The translations under genes were made by a program, and so were the position numbers. Below are positions 9,862-17,638 of a stretch of 40,739 nt of DNA, piece after piece (the first letter of the stretch is position 1; each line of letters opens with the position of its first letter). Origin of the DNA: Chloroflexota bacterium (GTDB lineage: Bacteria; Chloroflexota; Dehalococcoidia; Lucifugimonadales; UBA3495); the NCBI GenBank assembly GCA_028875055.1, contig JAPPGG010000030.1:1-40739 (forward strand), in the 5' to 3' direction. The notes beneath the pieces are model-generated. The model ran no database searches and was not told the origin of the DNA. It saw only the letters and a program-made list of their open reading frames with translations.

Positions 9862-12800
9862 ATGATGAGACGAGCAGTGGTAAGGGCACTGACAATCCTG
9901 GCAGTAACCGTCCTGGCAATCGCGGGGACACTTTCCTGTAGCGGCGATTCCGATGGCCCGGATGCATCCTCTCCGGTGGGGACAGCGGGGCAAACGCCTT
10001 CCAATAACGCCGCTCCGGCCCAGAGCCAGGGCGGCACGCCACAGGCTTTGGTCGGAGCCGATGCTTCCACCGGCACTTTGCCAGGCTCTGCCACGGTCAG
10101 TTCCAGCCAGTTGACCGGCCCTGGAGACCTGGCCTGGCAGGACGGCAGCCTGGATCTCCTGGAAGAGAGAGTTGCCGCGTCGCTGATTGCAATAGAGAAC
10201 TCAGCCCCTGCCGCAGCCGGCGTCCTGCTGGCCCTGCCCTGGGTTGCCGACGAGGTGATGCTGGAGGAACGGCTGGCCCTGCCCCGAATGGAAGAAATAG
10301 CGCGGGAGGACCCAGCCCTGGCACAAAAGGTCGTTGCGTTGCCTTGGCTAGCCGACGATGTCGACGGCCAAGAGCTGCTCGCCCTGGAGAGCATCACCGA
10401 TATCACCAAGCAGGATGTGGGACTTGCCCGCGCCGTGGTTGAAGCCCCCTGGACAGCTCAGGAAGTCACCAGCGAGTTGCGGCTGACCCTGGCGGTGATA
10501 GCCGACATATCTGGGAACGACCCGGCTTTGGCTAGGCGAATCGCCGGGTCCGCACAAGCGGCGGACGGTATCAGCGGCGCCGATCTGGTCCAACTGACCA
10601 ACTCGGAAAATTACTACTTCGACCGTATCAGGGAGGAAGCTCCTGACCTGGCCCGGGAACTTTCCGGGATGCCCTGGGTCGCCCGAAACGTCACCGGCGC
10701 GCGGATAGAGTCCCAGCCTGCGGTCGGTTTGCTGGCAGCCCCCCTGGCCACCGACCTGACCTCCCACGAGCTGTGGGCTCTCTACGTATTCCGGGTCTTG
10801 GCCGGGGTCGACGAATCCCTTGCCCTACGCGTGGCAACCTTCTCCTGGCTTTCCGACGGCATGAGCCGGGACGAGGAAGATATCCTCATCGCCCTGGCTG
10901 AAATTGCGGAAGAGGACCTTGCCTTGGCCAATCGCCTAGCGGATCTCCCCTGGCTTTCAGACGAGATAGTGTACTTCAAGGCCAGGGCCTTCACCATCAT
11001 GGGCTCACTGGCCAAACATGACACCAGGAACCTGGATCGCCTAATCAGCCAGCCGTGGTTCCAGGATGGGCTTAGCCTGGAGGAAGCGGCCGTCATCGTC
11101 GTCTCCGGGGCCGGGTGCGGGAACGTAGGTCAGTTCTGGGAGCTTGTCGGCGAGAACCCTCAGGTACGCTCCGAAGTCCTTTCACTGCCCTCGGGCGATG
11201 TAACCCTCTTGGCTGTGAAACGGGGGTCCCAGGGCCCCATCGACGACAGTGTTTTCGAGGGGATGCGCACCTCAATTACAGTCATGTCAGGATTCATGGG
11301 GCAGTCCTGGCCACGCGACCAGGCCATCACCCTTATTGAACCTGACTTCGTTTCCTACACAGACCCCGAGGGCTTATATACCGGAGAGTTCATAATCGTC
11401 AGGGATGAACGCGCGACAGACGTGGTTTACCACGAAATGGCCCACCACTACCACTTTGGCCCTGACTGGATAAATGAGGGAGGGGCGGAGTTCCTTACGC
11501 ATTACACCTTTCAGGTTGAAGGACAAACAGCGCTGGACACCCGACACCGAAGTGTCCAGGCGAGTGCGGCTCGCTGCCATCCCAACGTCCAGGCCTTGCT
11601 GGAGGCATCAGCGGGATGGTCCCGTTATTTCTACCTCGAGAACAGGAACTGCCACTACGTCATGGGCGAGTATTTTCTGCTGGGAATGTACTTTGGCCTG
11701 GGTCCTGAGGTGGTATCCGCTGCCTTGTGGGACCTCCATGAAATCCTGACCGTGACCGAAGCCGACATCTACCAGGCCTTTTTTGCCAACACCCCGCCCG
11801 AGCAGCAGGACCAGTTCCGGTCGCTCTACGCCGTCCTCCACGGAGGCACGGTTCCGGAAACCGAAGTGCGGCCCGTGTCCGCATGCGACCCCGCCAGGGA
11901 CCGGGAAGCGTTGGTGGCTCTGTACAATGCCACCGATGGCCCCAACTGGAAGCTGGTAGGCGGGTGGCTGAGCGACGACCCCATTGGAGAGTGGCGGGGC
12001 ATCACTCCCGACGGCGATGGCTGCGTGGCCCATCTGTTGCTCCCGGACAACGGGCTGGCCGGCACTTTACCCCCGGAGATGGGCAACCTCTCCAGCCTGG
12101 AGTGGCTGGACCTCAGCCACAACCGGTTGACCGGTGAGATACCGGCAGTGCTGGGACAGCTAAACCACTTGCAAAGGTTTGTCCTTTCGGGGAACCAATT
12201 CTCCGGTCCCATTCCCGCGGAACTGGGCGGCCTTCAGGACCTGGAGTTGCTGGCGCTGGCCAACAATCAGCTGTCAGGGCCCATACCTCCGGAATTGGGC
12301 AACCTGACCAGCCTGCTGAGCCTGGAACTTAGCCTTAACCGGCTGACCGGTCCCATACCACCGGAACTGGGCAACCTCGGGAGCCTGGAAGGCCTTGGGG
12401 CTGAATCCAACGAATTGGCTGGGCCCCTGCCGCCGGCTTTGGGAAATCTGGCCAACCTGGAATGGTTGAGGCTGGGTTTCAACCTCATTACAGGGGAAAT
12501 ACCGTCAGAACTGGGCAACCTCAGTAGCGTGCATACCATTGGGCTCAACTACAACCAGTTGACCGGACCCATACCGCCAAGCCTGGGTGGACTCCCGGAA
12601 TTGAAGGATCTCCAACTTCAGGTAAACCAGTTGACCGGACCCATACCGCGGGAAATCGGCAATCGGTCCGAACTCCACAATCTGCAACTTCAGGTAAACC
12701 AGCTGAGCGGAGAAATACCGCCTGAGCTGGGCAACCTGTCCAGCCTGGTGCGCCTGAATTTGTCGTCAAACCCCTTGACCGGACCCATTCCGACTGAACT

Positions 12801-13056
12801 GGGAGAGCTAAACAGCCTGCAATATCTGGACCTGTCCTATTCGGGACTCACCGGGCCGATTCCCGAGGAGTTGGGGTTCCTTTCCCCAAGCGCCCAGATA
12901 ATCCTGGTGGATACCGAGCTTGCCGGCCCCTTGCCGGCAACCTTGCAAAGCCGGGATACAGTGGCTTTCCGGGCCTCCCAGATTCCCGGCCCGGACTACG
13001 CGACCTCCTACTCACAGGGGCTGGAGGCACACCGGGCGTTTCTTGGCGGCCAGTAG
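9862..13056 (+). CDS. Giant exported protein: PWxxDG repeats, metalloprotease core and a 13-unit LRR block
   Basis: The N-terminus is a typical signal segment ending in AGTLSC. The Cys is placed as in a lipoprotein, but the lipobox is imperfect. About nine PWxxDG-type repeats span residues 85-415. They are followed by a LSLPSGDVTLLAV segment and the protease core HEMAH at 524-528 with DWINEGGAEF; E539 is the probable third zinc ligand. A second half begins with the LRR N-cap EALVALYNATDGPNW near residue 680. About 13 plant-type LRRs (GPIPPELGNL) run to near the C-terminus. Unlike the LRR blocks in neighbouring genes, this one lacks the GCxP...C cap and ends in a short polar tail. AGGAG lies seven bases before ATG 9862; a second ATG follows directly. 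This gene and the one at 5303 share the same order: repeat, protease, LRR. Confidence 0.87.
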   Translation: MMRRAVVRALTILAVTVLAIAGTLSCSGDSDGPDASSPVGTAGQTPSNNAAPAQSQGGTPQALVGADASTGTLPGSATVSSSQLTGPGDLAWQDGSLDLLEERVAASLIAIENSAPAAAGVLLALPWVADEVMLEERLALPRMEEIAREDPALAQKVVALPWLADDVDGQELLALESITDITKQDVGLARAVVEAPWTAQEVTSELRLTLAVIADISGNDPALARRIAGSAQAADGISGADLVQLTNSENYYFDRIREEAPDLARELSGMPWVARNVTGARIESQPAVGLLAAPLATDLTSHELWALYVFRVLAGVDESLALRVATFSWLSDGMSRDEEDILIALAEIAEEDLALANRLADLPWLSDEIVYFKARAFTIMGSLAKHDTRNLDRLISQPWFQDGLSLEEAAVIVVSGAGCGNVGQFWELVGENPQVRSEVLSLPSGDVTLLAVKRGSQGPIDDSVFEGMRTSITVMSGFMGQSWPRDQAITLIEPDFVSYTDPEGLYTGEFIIVRDERATDVVYHEMAHHYHFGPDWINEGGAEFLTHYTFQVEGQTALDTRHRSVQASAARCHPNVQALLEASAGWSRYFYLENRNCHYVMGEYFLLGMYFGLGPEVVSAALWDLHEILTVTEADIYQAFFANTPPEQQDQFRSLYAVLHGGTVPETEVRPVSACDPARDREALVALYNATDGPNWKLVGGWLSDDPIGEWRGITPDGDGCVAHLLLPDNGLAGTLPPEMGNLSSLEWLDLSHNRLTGEIPAVLGQLNHLQRFVLSGNQFSGPIPAELGGLQDLELLALANNQLSGPIPPELGNLTSLLSLELSLNRLTGPIPPELGNLGSLEGLGAESNELAGPLPPALGNLANLEWLRLGFNLITGEIPSELGNLSSVHTIGLNYNQLTGPIPPSLGGLPELKDLQLQVNQLTGPIPREIGNRSELHNLQLQVNQLSGEIPPELGNLSSLVRLNLSSNPLTGPIPTELGELNSLQYLDLSYSGLTGPIPEELGFLSPSAQIILVDTELAGPLPATLQSRDTVAFRASQIPGPDYATSYSQGLEAHRAFLGGQ

Positions 13057-13274
13057 CGTCAATGACCAGGGCAGGCGCCCCCAATGGAGTCTTGCTCGCT
13101 TGGGCAGAGTACGCGAGACGGCCGGTACCCACTCTGACCCGGTGGCGGGTCTGTTTGCAAGGAACCGAAACACGGTAGCGACGGAGGGGTTGCCAGCGTC
13201 GTTTCCCTGATAAGGGAGAACTCGGTGGCTTAGCCCGGAAGTCTGTAATCTGCAAGCCGGACCACGGAGGGGGC

Positions 13275-15809
13275 ATGTGTAAACTGTCTGTATTGTCGCT
13301 GGCGATCTTCCTTGGGATGGCAACCTTTGCCTGCCAAAGCGAGGCCCCGGATAGCGCCGGTAGCTTCCCTACCGCAACGCCAACCGAGGCTCCCTCCCTG
13401 CAGACGATTCCACCAACCATCCAGCCTGTGGAGCCTCCGTCGCCAACACCTGAGCCGACCCATGCGGCGCTCACTACGGCATCCTTGAAACGGGGACCAG
13501 CTCCTACTCCCAGCCAGACCCCCCTATTTGCAGATATGAGTGTCCCGACATACGAGCCGCATCCTCAGGAATTGCAGGCGTTGATCGCCTTCTATAACGC
13601 CACCGGCGGGCCCAACTGGAAGAATAACCGGAACTGGCTGAGTGACCTGCCTCTTCACCGTTGGTACGGCCTCAGGATCTTCGACGGAAGAGTAGGCCAG
13701 CTGAGGCTGCCGGAAAACGAGCTGACCGGCGAGCTGCCGCCCGATATGGGAGGCCTTACCAATCTGGTCGTCCTGAACCTGAACGGCAACCGGCTGAACG
13801 GAGAGATACCGGCGGAACTGGGCAGCATAAAGGGCCTGCTGGAATTGGACCTGGGCGGGAACGAATTGACCGGAAGAATACCCGGCGAGATCGGGAATCT
13901 CACCCGTCTTGGCAAGCTCAACCTTGCGGGCAATAGCCTGGCGGGAGAATTCCCTCCCGAGATGGGAATGCTCTCCAGGCTGGAGACCCTGGACCTGGGT
14001 GGAAACGAGTTGGCGGGATGCATCCCCCGCGGCCTGCTTGAGGGGGAACAAATTCGCGTCGAAGGGCGTGGAATGGTGCATTCAACGGAATTTCACGACG
14101 GGTTTGACTTTGGGGGACTGGAGCCCTGCGCCGATGCAATCGTCGCCACCCCGGTTCCTACTGCCACCCCGGCGCCCACGCCGACTGCCGCAGTCGAACC
14201 CACGCGGGCCCCAATTTCAACACCTGTTCCGGCGCCCGACGCCACTCAGGTTGCGGGGGGGCAGCCCACGCCACTCTACCCAAGTACGCCGACCGCCGTC
14301 CCCGTCAGTGCACTGTCCCTGTCCAGCCTGGCGTGGTATCGAGACGGGCTGACCGAACGGGAGCAGCATGCGGTAGCCGGACTGGAAACCATGGAACGCG
14401 AACTTCCGGCCCTTTACCGGACCATCCTGGGATGGGACTGGGTGAAGGATGGCGTCAGCGAAAATGACGAAGCATGGGCACTGGCTAGCCTGCAATCCTA
14501 CACTGCTGAAGACGAAACGCTGATACGCCAGTTGCTCTCGCTACCCTGGTACAGAAACAGAGGCAAATACGGTGGCTTCGCATCTATCGATATTCTGCGT
14601 ATTAGCTGGAAGGAACCCTCTGTCGCCGTCCACGTAGCCAGCCTGCCCTGGATTGCGGACGGGATCACACACCACGAAAGGTTTACCCTGTCCACAATAG
14701 ACGATCTGACGGCCATCGACCCCGCACTGACCCTCCGGGTTCTAAACATGCCGCGGCTCTCCGATGCGGCCCTTCCCTGGCAGGAAAAACGTATCGTTTC
14801 TCTTACAGCTGATTTGGCCCGCAAGGACGTCAACCTGGCCCACACCTTCCTGGACGCGCCCCTATTTGACCTGCCCCTTGACGGCGCCGGTCCCAGGGAG
14901 GCCCTTAATTTCGAGATAGTTGTCAGGTTGCCCACGCTGATCGAGCGCGGACTTTGGGACCGCATCACCAGCCAGTCCTGGTACCGGGACGGTCTGACGG
15001 AAGAGGAACTCATACTCATTGGCGCCGCCTACGAACTTCGAGATAACAGGGATGCCGCCATCGAGATTATCGACGGAGTGCCCACCGGACGCCACATCAG
15101 GGTGGAGGAGGATTATTCCCTGCCCCTGGGCGGCAAGGTAAAGCTCTACGCCGTAAGCCGGGACCCGCAGGCGCTGAATGAGGTGTTCGAGCTCAACCGC
15201 ACTGCGGTGGTTGGAATCGAGGACTACATCCGGGTGCCCTACCCCAATACTTACTCCGGAGTTTTTCATGAGCCAACAATTGGCTCCAACTACCGAACTC
15301 TCTTCGTGAAAGTTGTCAACTCCGGGGAGTACAACACCTACCACGAGGTGGGGCACAGCTATTTCAGGAATGGCAATATGCCGAAATGGCTGTCGGAAGG
15401 AGCCCCCGAATTCCTTACGAGTTACCTGATTGAAGAGGGCGAACTCGACGGACAATATCGCCTTCTCGGCTGTCCGCAAATTGGGGTGAACACGGTGGCT
15501 GAATCCATAGCGTACCGGGAAAAGCTATTTAACACCGGGAGAGGAGTGACAGCAGATGCGGACTGTGCATACACCATCGGCAGAAAGTTCCTGTCGGTAA
15601 TGTATGTGGAACTGGGACCGGATGTAATTGCAACCTGGCTGAGGGAGTTGTACCTGGCGGGCCAGAACAAGATTGACCCCGAAACCAGCAGCGATGTGAG
15701 ATTGACTGAGGCCGAAATTTACCAGGTATTGCTCTCTAACACGCCGGCCACCAAGCGTGAGGACTTTCGCAGCCTGTACCGGGAGCTCCACGGAGGACCT
15801 GTACCCTAA
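13275..15809 (+). CDS. Exported LRR-metalloprotease protein with permuted domain order
   Basis: The N-terminal signal segment ends in MATFAC, a weak lipobox with Cys20. After a Thr/Pro linker the LRR N-cap LIAFYNATGGPNW (about residue 100) and about six LRRs come first, ending in a Cys-paired cap GCIPRGL...LEPC. A long Pro/Thr-rich linker (about 290-345) follows. Then come about seven PWxxDG-type repeats (WYRDGLTEREQ, PWIADGITHHE, SWYRDGLTEEE and others), several of them degenerate. The protease core is HEVGH at 690-694 with KWLSEGAPEF, so E708 is the probable third zinc ligand. The C-terminus lies about 135 residues after the protease motif, ending with YRELHGGPVP. The corresponding segment in the paralogues reads YRRYYGALPG or YAVLHGGTVP. 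GGAGG lies four bases before the ATG. The LRR module sits before the protease here and after it in the genes at 5303 and 9862. Confidence 0.87.
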   Translation: MCKLSVLSLAIFLGMATFACQSEAPDSAGSFPTATPTEAPSLQTIPPTIQPVEPPSPTPEPTHAALTTASLKRGPAPTPSQTPLFADMSVPTYEPHPQELQALIAFYNATGGPNWKNNRNWLSDLPLHRWYGLRIFDGRVGQLRLPENELTGELPPDMGGLTNLVVLNLNGNRLNGEIPAELGSIKGLLELDLGGNELTGRIPGEIGNLTRLGKLNLAGNSLAGEFPPEMGMLSRLETLDLGGNELAGCIPRGLLEGEQIRVEGRGMVHSTEFHDGFDFGGLEPCADAIVATPVPTATPAPTPTAAVEPTRAPISTPVPAPDATQVAGGQPTPLYPSTPTAVPVSALSLSSLAWYRDGLTEREQHAVAGLETMERELPALYRTILGWDWVKDGVSENDEAWALASLQSYTAEDETLIRQLLSLPWYRNRGKYGGFASIDILRISWKEPSVAVHVASLPWIADGITHHERFTLSTIDDLTAIDPALTLRVLNMPRLSDAALPWQEKRIVSLTADLARKDVNLAHTFLDAPLFDLPLDGAGPREALNFEIVVRLPTLIERGLWDRITSQSWYRDGLTEEELILIGAAYELRDNRDAAIEIIDGVPTGRHIRVEEDYSLPLGGKVKLYAVSRDPQALNEVFELNRTAVVGIEDYIRVPYPNTYSGVFHEPTIGSNYRTLFVKVVNSGEYNTYHEVGHSYFRNGNMPKWLSEGAPEFLTSYLIEEGELDGQYRLLGCPQIGVNTVAESIAYREKLFNTGRGVTADADCAYTIGRKFLSVMYVELGPDVIATWLRELYLAGQNKIDPETSSDVRLTEAEIYQVLLSNTPATKREDFRSLYRELHGGPVP

Positions 15810-15882
15810 TCGTGAAGGATGAACCGGTTTCAACGACCTCCGACAGAGAAGCTTTTATTACACACTGTTGTGGTTCGGGGCG

Positions 15883-15896
15883 CAGGGCAATCGCAT
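15883..15896 (+). repeat. Left inverted repeat of the ISAs1-like element
   Basis: CAGGGCAATCGCAT; the last 13 bases are the exact reverse complement of 17122-17134. Confidence 0.85.
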
Positions 15897-15976
15897 CATG
15901 AGTGGTACAGTGAGGATGTAGGTAAAAGGCGTGGTTGATGAGGGAGGGGGAGTGATGTGGGAAGGGAGCAACCATA

Positions 15977-17120
15977 ATGGAGTATTTTGGCGAATTAGAG
16001 GACCGGAGGATTGAGCGGTGTCAACGGCACAAGCTGCTGGACATTATAGCCATAGCCATTTGTGCCACCATCTGCGGGGCGGACAATTGGTCTCACGTAG
16101 CCTTGTTCGGCAGGGGAAAGTAGAGTGGCTGCGAACCTTCCTGGAATTGCCCAACGGCATTCCATCTCACGACACCTTCGGCCGGGTGTTCTCCCAGTTA
16201 GACGCTGAAGAGTTCCAGCGATGCTTCATGGAATGGACCCAGGGGGTGGCCGATTTAGTGCCTGGAGAAGTGGTGGCCATTGACGGCAAGACGGCGCGCC
16301 GCACCCATGACGGACCTGCTGGCAAGCGGGCGTTGCACCCCGTATCAGGTACGGGGCAGGCACTGGTCAGCGCCTGGGCCTCGGCAAACACCTTGACGCT
16401 GGGACAGGTGCAGACGGAGGAGAAGTCCAACGAAATCACCGCCATACCCAGGTTGCTGGAACTGTTGGAACTGGAGGGCTGCCCGTTTCCAATGAACTGA
16501 CCATTGACGCCATGGGCTGCCAGAAGGAGATTGCCCAGGGCATTCTGGACCGTGGGGCTGAGTATGTGCTGGCGGTGAAACAGAACCAGGGGCGGTTACA
16601 TGAAGACTTGAAGGACCTGTTTGAAGAGGCCCAAGCCACAGGCTTTGAGGGTGTACCCCATGATTATGCCACTACCTTGAACCAGAACCATGGACGCCAG
16701 GAGCGAAGGGAGTGCTGGGCCATCAGCGACCCCGACTGCCTGGAGTATCTGAGCACCGGTCGGGAGTGGCCGGGGTTGCGCTCGGTGGTCAAGGTAGTGG
16801 GACGCAGGGAAGCGGAGACGGGTATCACCGTGCAACCCCGATACTTCATCAGCAGCCTGGATGCCTCGGCGGAACAACTGCTGGCCACGGTCCGGGCCCA
16901 CTGGAGCATCGAGAATTCCCTGCACTGGAGCCTGGACGTCACCTTCCGAGAAGACCAATGTCGGGTGCGCAAAGACCACGGCCCCCAGGATATGGCCACC
17001 CTGCGAAATATCTCCCACAACCTGCTAAAACTGGAAACCAGCCTGAAAGTGGGCATCCAGGGCAAACGCCTCCATGCCGGCCGGCGCCAAGATTACTTGC
17101 TTAAGGCCCTCCGCAGTTAA
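15977..17120 (+). pseudogene. ISAs1-family transposase, two frame changes
   Basis: Translation from ATG 15977 gives MEYFGELEDRR...LLDIIAIAICATICGADNW, the usual ISAs1 start. It then hits TAG at 16121. The homologous text continues in the -1 frame (VEWLRTFLELPNGIPSHDTF) and on to VVAIDGKTARRTHD, which holds the first catalytic Asp. Near 16485 a second change of frame is needed to reach LTIDAMGCQKE (second Asp). IENSLHWSLDVTF holds the catalytic Glu. Alignment by eye suggests about 14 extra bases at the second break. All three DDE residues and both ends of the protein survive. The first break lies on the heptamer G GGA AAG directly before the TAG, so either one base was lost in a homopolymer or the site could slip. 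As it stands I treat the gene as broken. Confidence 0.85.
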
Positions 17121-17121
17121 A

Positions 17122-17135
17122 ATGCGATTGCCCTA
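17122..17135 (-). repeat. Right inverted repeat of the ISAs1-like element
   Basis: ATGCGATTGCCCT followed by A; mirrors 15883-15896 apart from the outermost base. Confidence 0.85.
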
Positions 17136-17153
17136 GAGGGATTCTTTGAAGGC

Positions 17154-17183
17154 TTGGCTTTCCACCGGCGGAGCGTTTACAAT
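17154..17183 (+). promoter_or_regulatory. Sigma-70-type promoter for a putative small RNA
   Basis: TTGGCT at 17154-17159 and TACAAT at 17178-17183, with an 18-base spacer. Expected transcription start is near 17190. It lies just outside the right end of the insertion sequence and is followed by structured, non-coding sequence ending in a terminator. Confidence 0.5.
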
Positions 17184-17189
17184 CAGGTT

Positions 17190-17278
17190 CAAATACAGGT
17201 GTAATCGTCCACTCGGGCCCACTTCGCCCGACGGATAGAGTGCCTAGCCCCTGCTGTTACGGCGGGGGATTTTCTTTT
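17190..17278 (+). ncRNA. Putative small structured RNA of about 90 nt
   Basis: The segment lies between a good promoter-like pair and a hairpin with a U-rich tail, and has no plausible coding frame. It can fold into CACTC (from 17210) paired with GAGTG (from 17238). Inside that stem is a hairpin CGGGC-ccacttc-GCCCG. The 3' terminator hairpin comes next. I could not match it to 6S RNA, small SRP RNA, tmRNA or a riboswitch class that I can recognise by eye. Alternatives are a leader whose gene was lost when the insertion sequence arrived, or an unconnected terminator. Confidence 0.4.
17247..17278 (+). terminator. Rho-independent terminator
   Basis: A stem formed by AGCCCCTGC and GGCGGGGG around TGTTAC is followed directly by ATTTTCTTTT. 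It ends the putative small RNA. Confidence 0.6.
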
Positions 17279-17638
17279 AGAGGGGGCGGACCATCTCAGA
17301 GGGGACGGTCAGGTCTCAATGTGAAAGGGATGTTATTGGGCCCCGGCTTCCCGCAAACCCATCTCCTGCGGCGCCCGCCGGCCCTCTGGCCCCAAAGCCG
17401 GTCCTCTGCCGGTGCGGTATTAGTCCCGGTTGCGGTCGGGCTACAATAAGGAGTGTTGGCGACACAGGGGTCAGGTCACTGTACCCCCCTCGCAGACATC
17501 CACTGTCTCGGTCCTTTCCGATTTCCTTTATGACGCGCTCACAGGGCGACTCGCGGACCACCGCGCACCCCGGCGTTCGCGGGAATCTGAGACTGAACTG
17601 TGGGGTCGATAAGCCTGGCAGCTCAATTCGCGCCGCCC
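17279..17638. other. Intergenic region without recognised gene
   Basis: This 360-base stretch downstream of the terminator contains only short frames with arginine/proline-rich translations typical of non-coding GC-rich DNA. A CCCCGGCGTTCGCGGGAAT segment near 17567 resembles the CCGG-core palindromes seen elsewhere in the window. I see no RNA gene. Confidence 0.4.

Larger units (their letters stand above)
15883..17135 (+). mobile_element. ISAs1-family insertion sequence, decayed
   Basis: About 1.25 kb bounded by inverted repeats: the left end reads CAGGGCAATCGCAT and the right end carries ATGCGATTGCCCT, 13 matching bases. The CAGGG terminus, the size and the transposase all fit the ISAs1 family. 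No matching direct repeat flanks the ends (TTCGGGGCG on the left, AGAGGGATT on the right). This fits an old insertion or later rearrangement. The transposase needs two frame changes to be read through. Confidence 0.85.

Noticed and set aside
9443-9865. 140-residue plus-strand frame overlapping the start of the gene at 9862
   Set aside because: No recognisable family, no clear ribosome site, composition like translated non-coding DNA. It could be real only if conserved in relatives.
16121-16123. TAG in the transposase as a read-through or pyrrolysine codon
   Set aside because: After the TAG the same frame has no similarity to the family. Similarity continues only in the -1 frame.
16480-16500. 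Second transposase break as a programmed frameshift
   Set aside because: No slippery heptamer is present, and the alignment by eye suggests extra bases rather than a slip site.
17181-17200. GGTTCAAAT resembling a tRNA T-loop
   Set aside because: The flanking bases cannot form the T-stem, and no acceptor or anticodon stem is present.
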